From positions 1-42,906 of the forward strand of contig SGZL01000007.1 in NCBI GenBank assembly GCA_004213955.1: a stretch of 42,906 nt of DNA. Direction: 5' to 3'. How positions within the stretch are numbered: position 1 is the stretch's first letter; each line of letters begins with the position of its first letter. The position numbers and the translations under genes were made by a program. The notes under the pieces were generated by a model. The model saw only the letters and a list, made by a program, of their open reading frames with translations. It was not told the DNA's origin and made no database searches. The DNA comes from Gammaproteobacteria bacterium (GTDB taxonomy: Bacteria; Pseudomonadota; Gammaproteobacteria; Magnimaribacterales; AG-339-G14). Below, one piece after another: positions 25,402-32,864 of the stretch.

Positions 25402-26451
25402 ATGATTAAAAAGGTTGAAGGTGAGATGAATGGAACAAAGGATGTGTCAAAAAAACATTTCATCGATTCATCTATACTTTCCAAGTACCTTGAAAAAAAT
25501 ATTCCTAACTTCTCTGGTTCACTAAAAATAGAGGAATTTATAGGAGGTCAATCCAACCCTACTTATCTTTTAAAAACAGAAAATTCGTCATATGTTCTAA
25601 GAAGAAAGCCGCCGGGAGTTTTACTTAAAACTGCGCATGCGGTAAATAGAGAATTTGAAGTTATTTCTGCTCTTAACAAGACAAATGTTCCTGTCCCAAA
25701 AGCTTACATTCATTGTGAAGACGAAGACTTAATTGGAACAGAATTTTTTGTAATGGAATATATTGAAGGCACAGTTATTTGGGAGTCGCATATACCGCAT
25801 GGTTCTGAAACAGACAGATTTGAGATTTATGCATCGATGAATGAAACCATAGCAAACCTTCATTCTGTTGATCCTTACAAAATAGGATTAGAAAATTTTG
25901 GAAAACCAGGTAACTATGTCGCGCGCCAAGTTTCTAGATGGACAAAACAATACAGAAATTCGGAAACAGAAGAAATATCTTCAATGAATAATTTAATCAA
26001 TTGGTTGCCAGAAAATCTTCCTTCAGAAAAACCTACTAGATTAGTTCATGGAGACTTCAGTTTAACTAATGTAATTGTGAATACAGAAAATAATAAAATT
26101 GCATCTATCCTTGACTGGGAACTTTCGACTCTCGGAGATCCTGTTGCAGATTTTAGCTATCACTGCTTGCAATATTTTATTAATCCTATTTTATCTGACC
26201 CTCAAAAATGTAAAGAACTTAATATTCCAAATTTAAATGAGTACGTAGAAATGTACATAGAAAATTCTGAATTTGAAATAAGTGAAAGTGAATGGAACAC
26301 TTATATGGCTTTTAGTATGTTTAAGTTAGCTGCTATATTACAAGGTATAACAGGTAGAGTCAGAGACGGGACTGCTGCGGGTAAAGACGCAGATAAGTTA
26401 TTTCCGCAAACTTTGATGCTTGCCGACTTGGGCTGGACATTTGTGAAATAA
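25402..26451 (+). CDS. ACAD10/11-type phosphotransferase family protein (APH fold)
   Basis: This 349-residue kinase-fold protein has an N-lobe with IGGQSNPTYLL and YVLRRKPPG (about 63-71), the catalytic loop LVHGDFSLTNVIV (about 214-226) and the metal site SILDWELSTLGDPVADFSYH (about 235-254). These features match the phosphotransferase domain found fused to acyl-CoA dehydrogenases in ACAD10/11, and free-standing in many bacteria. In ACAD11-type systems it phosphorylates 4-hydroxyacyl-CoA; whether this one does is inference. Translation may begin at the second ATG (25426), which has AAGGTGAG just before it. It lies 17 bp after folM-like and before the MFS gene. Confidence 0.85.
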   Translation: MIKKVEGEMNGTKDVSKKHFIDSSILSKYLEKNIPNFSGSLKIEEFIGGQSNPTYLLKTENSSYVLRRKPPGVLLKTAHAVNREFEVISALNKTNVPVPKAYIHCEDEDLIGTEFFVMEYIEGTVIWESHIPHGSETDRFEIYASMNETIANLHSVDPYKIGLENFGKPGNYVARQVSRWTKQYRNSETEEISSMNNLINWLPENLPSEKPTRLVHGDFSLTNVIVNTENNKIASILDWELSTLGDPVADFSYHCLQYFINPILSDPQKCKELNIPNLNEYVEMYIENSEFEISESEWNTYMAFSMFKLAAILQGITGRVRDGTAAGKDADKLFPQTLMLADLGWTFVK

Positions 26452-26573
26452 AAAACCTGGGGGGGTTACAGTGATACATAAAATTTTTTCAATTTTAAAA
26501 ATAAAAGACTCACTTATTCTTGCTAAAAAAAACGGCGTCCTAAATTAAGCATTAAATATTTGGAAATTTAAAT

Positions 26574-28142
26574 ATGGGTAAGAATCAAGTAGGAGGATTC
26601 AATGCAAAAGTAGCACTTTGCCTTTTGGTTGTAGTCTACATATTTAATTTCATTGATAGGCAAATTTTAACCATTCTCGCAGAGGATATTAAAGCTGACT
26701 TAGGCATCTCTGACAGTGATATTGGTTTTCTTTTTGGAACAGCTTTTGGCGTCTTTTACTCTGTAGTAGGAATTCCAATGGGAAAACTTGCTGATACATG
26801 GAATAGGAAGAACCTTATTAGTATTGGATTAGCATTTTGGAGTTTAATGACATTTCTTTCAGGTTTGGCAAAATCTTTTTTTGCTTTATCAATTTATAGA
26901 TTTGGAGTGGGAATAGGTGAATCTACTGCCTCCCCTGCTGCTTACTCTTTATTATCAGATTATTTTTCACCCAAAGTAAGGGCTACAGTTTTAGCTATTT
27001 ATTCCAGTGGACTTTACATTGGTGCAGGGATAGGCCTTTTTCTAGGAGGGTCAATTCTAGATACATGGAACGCTTGGTATCCAGATATCACTCAAGCTCC
27101 TTTTGGTCTTAAAGGCTGGCAAGTTGCATTTATGGCTGTAGGTTTTCCAGGAATTGTTTTAGCAGTTGTTACGTATGCATTTATAAAAGAACCTGTTAGA
27201 GGTCTTAGTGAGGGGATTGAAACTAAGCCAAGTAATTCTCCTTTTTTAGATACTTTTAAAGAGTTCTTAGGTCTCACACCTTTGTCGCTTATAGGGACAA
27301 GAAATTTTCTTAATAAGATGTTATTTAATTTTATTATGGGTTTTCTTCTCTTCTTAAGTTGCTTTTACTTATATAAATTTACTGAAGACTTTCTTCAATG
27401 GACTGCTTGGGGGATTGGAGCTTATTTAGTTTTTTCTTGGATCCAAACTCTTAAAACTAGAGACATAGTTGCATTTGAAATAATGTTTAAAAATAAAGCT
27501 TTAGTATTTTCATTAATTTCGGTTCCTTTTCTTCCTTTTGTAAGTTACGGCTACACAGCATTTCAACCAGCTTTTTATATTAGAAATCATGGCATGGAGG
27601 CATCTGAGATCGGTTTGCTTATTGGAATTCTAACAATCGTGGGCTCCTTTTTAGGGGTTGTTGGCGGGGGTTATTTAGGAGATAAATTAAGAGTCAAATA
27701 TGTAAATGCTAAGCTCTATTTAATTATTGCGGCTTGTTTTTTGACTGCAATAACTTGTTTAGGATTTATTTATACTTCGAATACAAACCTATCGCTTTTT
27801 TGGAATTTTTTATATCACTTAGTCAGTGCTTCTTATCTAGGATGTGCTGCTTCAACTGTTACAGATTTAGTTTTACCTAGAATGAGAGGAATGGCTGCTG
27901 CTTTTTTTATTTTAACTTTAAGCATGATTGGACTAGCCTTAGGACCCTACACTGTAGGTCAATTGAGTGACGTATTTTTTGCTCAAGGCATGGCAAGTGG
28001 AGATGGTTTAAGACTTTCAATGGCCCTTGTTCTGGTTGTTTTAATAATTCCAGTTATTTTTATTTCTATTGCCTGTTTTAATCTAAAACAAGAAGAAGAT
28101 AATTTGCTAAATAAAGCGAGAAGTCTAGGTGAAGATATTTAA
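26574..28142 (+). CDS. MFS transporter, Spinster-like family
   Basis: This 522-residue membrane protein belongs to the major facilitator superfamily. The N-terminal half begins VVYIFNFIDRQILTILAEDIK, a pattern common to Spinster-like and hexuronate-type carriers, followed by the loop 2-3 motif GKLADTWNRKN (about 75-85) and GVGIGESTASPAAYSLLSDYF (about 112-132). Two extra membrane segments appear to be inserted mid-protein around 240-300, so about 14 helices are likely. The substrate is unknown. It is preceded by a 122-bp gap with a run of seven G and ends convergently with folK, overlapping it by 4 bp. Confidence 0.88.
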   Translation: MGKNQVGGFNAKVALCLLVVVYIFNFIDRQILTILAEDIKADLGISDSDIGFLFGTAFGVFYSVVGIPMGKLADTWNRKNLISIGLAFWSLMTFLSGLAKSFFALSIYRFGVGIGESTASPAAYSLLSDYFSPKVRATVLAIYSSGLYIGAGIGLFLGGSILDTWNAWYPDITQAPFGLKGWQVAFMAVGFPGIVLAVVTYAFIKEPVRGLSEGIETKPSNSPFLDTFKEFLGLTPLSLIGTRNFLNKMLFNFIMGFLLFLSCFYLYKFTEDFLQWTAWGIGAYLVFSWIQTLKTRDIVAFEIMFKNKALVFSLISVPFLPFVSYGYTAFQPAFYIRNHGMEASEIGLLIGILTIVGSFLGVVGGGYLGDKLRVKYVNAKLYLIIAACFLTAITCLGFIYTSNTNLSLFWNFLYHLVSASYLGCAASTVTDLVLPRMRGMAAAFFILTLSMIGLALGPYTVGQLSDVFFAQGMASGDGLRLSMALVLVVLIIPVIFISIACFNLKQEEDNLLNKARSLGEDI

Positions 28143-28615
28143 CTTAATTTAGTCACTTCAGATTCAAAATTTTTAATTTCTAATAGATTTACAAATGACA
28201 GTCCTAATTTTGGATGAATGTTATTAGGTAAGACTTCCGCTAAAGGAACTAAAACAAATGAATATTTTTCAATATCTTTATGTGGAACCTCTTTTCCGTT
28301 GTTTTCTATTATTTCGTTTCCGTAAGTTAAAAGATCAAGATCAATCAATCGATCTGAAAATTTCTTTTTTTCTTTTTTTCTTCCCATGAATGATTCTATT
28401 TCTTTTAATGTAGTTATTACTTTGTCAAATTTAAGATTTGTTGAACAAATAGTGACTTGATTTAAAAAATCATTGCCTTGAAATCCAGCAGATTTACTAG
28501 AATAAATATTCGAAGAATCTATGAAATTAAATTTTTCTCGAATTAGCTCATTTGCTTTAATGAGATTGTTTTTAGGATTAATATTGCTTCCTAAACTTAT
28601 TGATATTTCTATCAT
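28139..28615 (-). CDS. folK: 2-amino-4-hydroxy-6-hydroxymethyldihydropteridine pyrophosphokinase FolK
   Basis: This 158-residue HPPK transfers pyrophosphate from ATP to hydroxymethyl-dihydropterin in folate synthesis. ISLGSNINPKNNL (about 5-17), FLNQV, ESFMGRKKEKKKFSDRLIDLDLLTYG (around 71-96; catalytic Arg and Asp pair) and VPHKDIEKYSFVLVPLAEV (around 107-125) are the family signatures. I use the ATG at 28615, overlapping the folB TGA as ATGA, instead of the ATG at 28624. It is the last gene of tsaD-folB-folK. Confidence 0.95.
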   Translation of the reverse strand: MIEISISLGSNINPKNNLIKANELIREKFNFIDSSNIYSSKSAGFQGNDFLNQVTICSTNLKFDKVITTLKEIESFMGRKKEKKKFSDRLIDLDLLTYGNEIIENNGKEVPHKDIEKYSFVLVPLAEVLPNNIHPKLGLSFVNLLEIKNFESEVTKLS

Positions 28616-28965
28616 TTTTGACATCTAAAAATTTCCACCCCAACTGACTTTGAGCCTCTTAATGCTCCTGGTTTTTCAACGCACAATCTTAATTCAGCTA
28701 TTTTTTTATCTTTAAGAACCAATTTAGCTATTTCTTCCGCCATTTTTTCAACTAAAAAGAAAGAGGAAGATGAAACCAACTTTACTACTGACTTACCTAT
28801 TTTTTTATAATCCAGTGCGTCATCGATTTTATCTGTTTTACCGGCCATGGATATATCAAAACTCATTTCCATGCTTATTCTAACTTTCTGCTTTACTTCA
28901 CGTTCCCAGCCAAAAATTCCAATTATTGTTTCTACTTCTAAATCTTTAATAAATACTTTATCCAT
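28612..28965 (-). CDS. folB: Dihydroneopterin aldolase FolB
   Basis: This 117-residue aldolase converts dihydroneopterin to hydroxymethyl-dihydropterin, the substrate of FolK encoded next. MDKVFIKDLEVETIIGIFGWEREVKQKV is the typical start with the catalytic-site Glu. DDALDYKKIGKSVV and the late EKPGALRGSKSVGVEI (around 98-113) carry the active-site lysine region. It overlaps tsaD by 8 bp. The plsY gene that separates tsaD and folB divergently in Pseudomonas is absent. Confidence 0.95.
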   Translation of the reverse strand: MDKVFIKDLEVETIIGIFGWEREVKQKVRISMEMSFDISMAGKTDKIDDALDYKKIGKSVVKLVSSSSFFLVEKMAEEIAKLVLKDKKIAELRLCVEKPGALRGSKSVGVEIFRCQK

Positions 28966-29980
28966 TTGCTATCTCCTCCAAACTCCATCTTGGGTTTACA
29001 AAAATCCTGTTGTCTTCTTTGGAAAGGTTAAATTTTTCAAAACCCGTGAAAGCAATCATTGCTCCATTATCGGTGCAATGAGAGAAATCCGGATAGATTG
29101 AAGAATATCCTATTCCCAATTCTTCTGAGAATCTTCTTCTCAACTCTTTATTTGCCGCTACACCTCCTGAGAGAACAACTTGATTGAGATGAAAATCTTT
29201 CAAAGCTTTTTTCGTCTTATGAAGTAAACAGTCAATTGCAGCATTTTGAAATTCATAACAGACATTTGAGATTAATTCTTCAGAAAGTTTTTCTTTTTTC
29301 TTCAATGAATTAACCTTATATAAAACAGCTGTTTTCAATCCGCTAAAACTAAAATTGTAATCATCAGAATTAATTATTGGTCTCGGAAAATTGTAATCCA
29401 TACATTTGCCTTGAATTGACCTTTTCTCTATCTCTGGCCCCCCTGGATATTTTAACCCCAACATTTTTGCAGTTTTATCAAAAGCTTCTCCAACAGCATC
29501 ATCTATTGTTTGTCCTAAAATTTTATACGAACCTGATTTATCAACTTTCGCCAAGATGGTGTGACCTCCTGAAACCAATAAAGTAAGGAAGGGATATGAC
29601 AAATTCGGAGCATCATATTTTGCCATTAGTAAATGAGCTTCCATATGATGGACAGCAATAACAGGTTTATTTAATGCAAAACCAAGAGACTTGGCAAAAG
29701 AAGCCCCCACCATTAGCGGCCCTCTTAAGCCAGGACCTTTGGTATAAGCAATAGCATCAATTGCTTTCAAAGAAAGTCCTGAATCCTTAAAGCCTTTTTT
29801 AAGTAATGGTAAAAATTTATTCACATGATCTCTAGCAGCTAATTCTGGAACAACGCCGCCATATAAGGAATGTTTATTAGCTTGGCTGTAAAGACATTCA
29901 AATATAATCTTATTTTGTTTGCCGTCATACAAAGCAATTCCAGTCTCATCACAAGAAGTTTCAATCCCTAGTACAAGCAT
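28958..29980 (-). CDS. tsaD: tRNA N6-adenosine threonylcarbamoyltransferase TsaD
   Basis: This 340-residue ASKHA-fold enzyme transfers the threonylcarbamoyl group to A37 of ANN-decoding tRNAs, with TsaB and TsaE. It starts MLVLGIETSCDETGIALYD. The metal-binding motif is AVHHMEAHLL (about 108-117), ATP-binding residues follow in LLVSGGHTIL and GEAFDKTAKMLGLKYPGGPEIE, and the late HCTDNGAMIAF contains a metal ligand. The length is normal. It is divergent from rpsU across 84 bp, the classical tsaD/rpsU junction. Confidence 0.98.
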   Translation of the reverse strand: MLVLGIETSCDETGIALYDGKQNKIIFECLYSQANKHSLYGGVVPELAARDHVNKFLPLLKKGFKDSGLSLKAIDAIAYTKGPGLRGPLMVGASFAKSLGFALNKPVIAVHHMEAHLLMAKYDAPNLSYPFLTLLVSGGHTILAKVDKSGSYKILGQTIDDAVGEAFDKTAKMLGLKYPGGPEIEKRSIQGKCMDYNFPRPIINSDDYNFSFSGLKTAVLYKVNSLKKKEKLSEELISNVCYEFQNAAIDCLLHKTKKALKDFHLNQVVLSGGVAANKELRRRFSEELGIGYSSIYPDFSHCTDNGAMIAFTGFEKFNLSKEDNRIFVNPRWSLEEIANG

Positions 29981-30019
29981 TTTTCAATCATAACAGATCA
30001 AAAACAGCATCCAAATATT

Positions 30020-30048
30020 TTGCATTATTACTATTAGATAGATAGAAT
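30020..30048 (+). promoter_or_regulatory. Candidate promoter for rpsU-yqeY
   Basis: TTGCAT (30020-30025), a 17-bp spacer and TAGAAT (30043-30048, 5 of 6 to the -10 consensus) lie in the 84-bp tsaD/rpsU divergent gap. A transcription start near 30055 would leave a very short leader of about 10 nt containing AGAAAG before the rpsU ATG. Confidence 0.42.
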
Positions 30049-30064
30049 TGCGAACCAGAAAGTT

Positions 30065-30283
30065 ATGCCAATAATAAAATTAAAAGATACAGAATCCTTC
30101 GATGCCGGACTCAGGCGATTTAAAAGGTCTTGTGATAAAGCCGGTGTAATTGCGGAAGTAAGAAAAAGGGAATTTTACGAGAAACCTACATCTGTCAGAA
30201 AAAGAAAAGCTGCTGCAGCTGTTAAAAGAGCTTCCAAAAGAAGGAAAATGGGCACTATGCCCCCTCTAAGAGCACGTTTCTAA
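30065..30283 (+). CDS. rpsU: 30S ribosomal protein bS21
   Basis: This 72-residue basic protein of the small subunit platform assists initiation near the anti-Shine-Dalgarno helix. The sequence [27 protein letters not shown] and the [20 protein letters not shown] region are typical, ending PPLRARF. In most gammaproteobacteria rpsU heads the rpsU-dnaG-rpoD operon; here only yqeY follows, and dnaG-rpoD are about 26 kb away on the other strand. Confidence 0.98.
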   Translation: MPIIKLKDTESFDAGLRRFKRSCDKAGVIAEVRKREFYEKPTSVRKRKAAAAVKRASKRRKMGTMPPLRARF

Positions 30284-30288
30284 AGTTC

Positions 30289-30738
30289 ATGTCCGAAGCA
30301 TTGTTATCTTCTATTCAAGAAGAAGTAAAAGTTTCACTTAAGTCGGGTGAGAAACTTAAAGCCTCTACACTCAGATTAATAGTTTCGGCTATAAAGCTAG
30401 AAGAAAAAAATAAATCTGAAACTTTGACAGATGACGAATCTTTAGAAATTCTAGTAAAAATGATAAAACAAAGAAAAGATTCGATTTCTCAATTTGAAAC
30501 TGCAAATCGAATGGAACTTGCACAAAAAGAAAAAGAAGAAATTGAAATAATCCAAAATTATCTACCCAAACAATTATCTGAAGACGAGCTTTCAGTTTTG
30601 ATTACAGAAATTATTAAAGAAATTAACGCAGAATCAATAAAAGATATGGGAAAAGTAATGGGGTTATTAAAGCCAAAAATTACTGGTAAAGCTGATGCAG
30701 GAATCGCAAGCGGCTTGGTTAAAAAACTCTTATCTTAA
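30289..30738 (+). CDS. yqeY: GatB/YqeY domain protein
   Basis: This 149-residue protein fits the YqeY family: LRLIVSAIKLEEKNK, LVKMIKQRKDSISQFETANR, EEIEIIQNYLPKQLSEDEL and a final GKADAGIASGLVKKLLS. YqeY resembles the tail of GatB, the tRNA amidotransferase subunit, but its own role is not settled. It sits 5 bp after rpsU as in Pseudomonas (rpsU-yqeY-dnaG). Its 3' end overlaps the end of ribE by 9 bp on the opposite strand. Confidence 0.93.
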   Translation: MSEALLSSIQEEVKVSLKSGEKLKASTLRLIVSAIKLEEKNKSETLTDDESLEILVKMIKQRKDSISQFETANRMELAQKEKEEIEIIQNYLPKQLSEDELSVLITEIIKEINAESIKDMGKVMGLLKPKITGKADAGIASGLVKKLLS

Positions 30739-31323
30739 TTTTTTCAAAGTTTCTACTATTGTTACCGTCTGTTGATCTGCTTCAATATTTAGAATTGTCC
30801 CCTCTTGGATAAACTTCAGATTAGTATTTTGAAGAGTTTCTGGAATTATTGAAGTCAAAAAAGATTTACTATTCACTTTAACAACAGTAAGACTTATTCC
30901 GTTTATTGCGACATAACCTTTTTTTAAAATGTAATTAGAGATAGATGAAGGAAGTTGAACTTTTAAAAGATTTTCTTTTCCTTTTTCAAAACTTAAAACT
31001 TTTGCTCTAGTATGGATATGTCCAGAAACTAAATGTCCTCCTATTTCTTCTCCAAGCTTCAAAGATCTCTCTAAATTAACAGGAGCTTTTGAATCCAAGT
31101 TATTTAAATTAGTTAATTTTAATGATTCATGGATCACATCAAAATCTATCTGCCCCGGTATAAATTTTTTTACAGTTAAGCAAACTCCATTAACGGCAAT
31201 GCTATCCCCCTTTTTAAGACCCTTAGTGAATTTTTTTGAGACTTTTATAGACAAACTTAAACCGTAAGGCTTTGTTTTTTTTAAAACTGATTTTGAATAT
31301 TCTTGAACTATGCCACTAAACAT
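30730..31323 (-). CDS. ribE: Riboflavin synthase alpha subunit
   Basis: This 197-residue enzyme dismutates two lumazines to riboflavin. It has two lumazine-binding repeats: MFSGIVQEYSKSV with AVNGVCLTV (about 44-52), and IGGHLVSGHIHTRAKV (about 91-106) with AINGISLTVVKV (about 138-149). The tail IEADQQTVTIVETL resembles E. coli RibC/RibE. It is 1 bp from pyrE, an unusual pairing; the other rib genes are not in this window. Confidence 0.95.
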   Translation of the reverse strand: MFSGIVQEYSKSVLKKTKPYGLSLSIKVSKKFTKGLKKGDSIAVNGVCLTVKKFIPGQIDFDVIHESLKLTNLNNLDSKAPVNLERSLKLGEEIGGHLVSGHIHTRAKVLSFEKGKENLLKVQLPSSISNYILKKGYVAINGISLTVVKVNSKSFLTSIIPETLQNTNLKFIQEGTILNIEADQQTVTIVETLKKLR

Positions 31324-31324
31324 C

Positions 31325-31879
31325 TTATAAGCTCAAATCTGAAAACTTAGCAATCGAAAAAATTTTAACCCCTTCTTGATTTAATAATGATTTGTATAGT
31401 TTTCCTTCTTCATTTTTTTCCTCACGATCAAAGGCAACTACCGCAGCAACTAACTTAGCATTGTTTTTTTCTAGAAAATCTACCGTTCCTTTTATAGCAG
31501 TTCCAGCGGTTAAGACATCATCAATTATTAAGACCTGATTTCCTTCCAAATTACCAATTAAGCTCCCTCTTTCTCCGTGAAGTTTTACTTCTTTTCTATC
31601 AAAGGCCAAATTTATTTGCCTCCCTGTCCTATTGAAATATTCTAAGCCAACTGCTGTAGACAGAGGTATTCCTTTATAAGCCGGACCAAATATACAATTA
31701 AATTCTAAATTATTTTCTAGAATTAATTCTACATAATGCTTAGATAAAGTAGATAAAGAATTGTTATCAAAAAACTTAGAAATATCAAAAAAATACTTAC
31801 TTTTTATGCCAGATTTAAGGGTGAAATCCCCAAATCTTAAAGCGTTGAGTTCTTCAGCTTTTTCTAAAAAAGATTGCAT
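31325..31879 (-). CDS. pyrE: Orotate phosphoribosyltransferase
   Basis: This 184-residue enzyme joins orotate and PRPP to make OMP in pyrimidine synthesis. ALRFGDFTLKSGIKSKYFFD (about 14-33), FGPAYKGIPLS (about 64-74), AFDRKEVKLHGERG (about 92-105; flexible loop) and the PRPP motif VLIIDDVLTAGTA (about 115-127) are all present. It is about 30 residues shorter than E. coli PyrE (213), with the loss at the C-terminus beyond the catalytic parts. It diverges from gmk across only 27 bp. Confidence 0.96.
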   Translation of the reverse strand: MQSFLEKAEELNALRFGDFTLKSGIKSKYFFDISKFFDNNSLSTLSKHYVELILENNLEFNCIFGPAYKGIPLSTAVGLEYFNRTGRQINLAFDRKEVKLHGERGSLIGNLEGNQVLIIDDVLTAGTAIKGTVDFLEKNNAKLVAAVVAFDREEKNEEGKLYKSLLNQEGVKIFSIAKFSDLSL

Positions 31880-31906
31880 ATATTTGGTATTCTAGACACT
31901 TTCTTA

Positions 31907-32530
31907 ATGGATAAAAACTTAAATAATCTTTTCGTAATTTCTAGCCCCTCCGGAGGAGGCAAGTCTAGTCTTATTGAGGCTCTATTGTCTGATCCAAATG
32001 CTAAAAAATTAAGCTTATCAATTTCTTTTACAACAAGAATGAAAAGATCAAACGAAAGAAATGGCAAAAATTACTATTTCATCGACAACAATGAATTTAA
32101 GAAGAAAATTAAGAATAATGATTTTTTAGAATCCGCAGAAGTTTTCAAAAATTTTTATGGGACTGATAAAAAAACAACTGAAGAAATATTAAAAACAAAG
32201 GACCTCTTATTAGAATTAGATTGGCAAGGTGCATTTAATATTAAGAAACAATTTACTTCAGTAAAAAATATTTTTCTCATTCCGCCTTCCTATAATATTC
32301 TTAAAAGCAGACTAAAAAAGCGAGGAACAGAGTCAGAAGACTCAATAATTATGCGCTTATCAGCTGCTAAAGAAGAAATATCTAAATATCCATTTTATGA
32401 TTTCTTAGTTCTTAATGATGACTTTGAAAATGCTTTATCAGATCTAAAAAATATAATTTTAAAAAAAACCTCTAAAAAAGAATTTAAAACTAGAGTCTCA
32501 GAAAATCTTTTAAAAAACCTACTAGATTAA
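31907..32530 (+). CDS. gmk: Guanylate kinase
   Basis: This 207-residue kinase phosphorylates GMP to GDP. The P-loop SSPSGGGKSSL lies at about 11-21. FTTRMKRSNERNGKNYYFID (about 41-60) binds GMP, and LELDWQGAFNIKKQF (about 103-117) is the conserved nucleotide-binding core. I start it at the ATG at 31907; an upstream in-frame ATG at 31874 would overlap pyrE and adds a non-family extension. It heads gmk-rpoZ-spoT-ridA-recG, the usual gammaproteobacterial order. Confidence 0.96.
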   Translation: MDKNLNNLFVISSPSGGGKSSLIEALLSDPNAKKLSLSISFTTRMKRSNERNGKNYYFIDNNEFKKKIKNNDFLESAEVFKNFYGTDKKTTEEILKTKDLLLELDWQGAFNIKKQFTSVKNIFLIPPSYNILKSRLKKRGTESEDSIIMRLSAAKEEISKYPFYDFLVLNDDFENALSDLKNIILKKTSKKEFKTRVSENLLKNLLD

Positions 32531-32562
32531 ACTAATAATTTTGAGTAGAATCCATTTTCCTT

Positions 32563-32820
32563 ATGGCTAGAATTACAGTTGAAGATTGTTTAAAGCAAAT
32601 ACCTAATCGATATGAGATGGTAAAACTTGCTGCAAAAAGAGTTAAACAACTTGCTGTTGATGGTAGAGAGCCTACTGTTGAGCCAGATGATGATAAACCT
32701 ACTGTTATTGCTTTAAGAGAGATTGCAGCAGGAACTGTTACGGTAGATAACATTGATAGCTTCAATTTTGACGCCTTAGAAGAAGAGTTTTCAGAACAAC
32801 TTCAATCTGACAAAGACTAG
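32563..32820 (+). CDS. rpoZ: DNA-directed RNA polymerase omega subunit
   Basis: This 85-residue subunit helps fold beta' and forms part of one ppGpp site on RNA polymerase. [30 protein letters not shown] is the typical start, with the MAR ppGpp-binding N-terminus, followed by [14 protein letters not shown]. It is located between gmk and spoT, tying a ppGpp sensor to the ppGpp enzyme. Confidence 0.97.
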   Translation: MARITVEDCLKQIPNRYEMVKLAAKRVKQLAVDGREPTVEPDDDKPTVIALREIAAGTVTVDNIDSFNFDALEEEFSEQLQSDKD

Positions 32821-32864
32821 TCGCCAAATAGTCTGATCTTAAATAAATTTGCTAAACTTTCTGT

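Noticed and set aside
28847-29101. Plus-strand frame of 84 codons across the folB/tsaD junction
   Set aside because: Antisense to two conserved genes and without family resemblance.
31874-31906. Longer N-terminus for gmk
   Set aside because: The added eleven residues overlap the start of pyrE and precede the usual N-terminus; ATG at 31907 places the P-loop at the normal distance.
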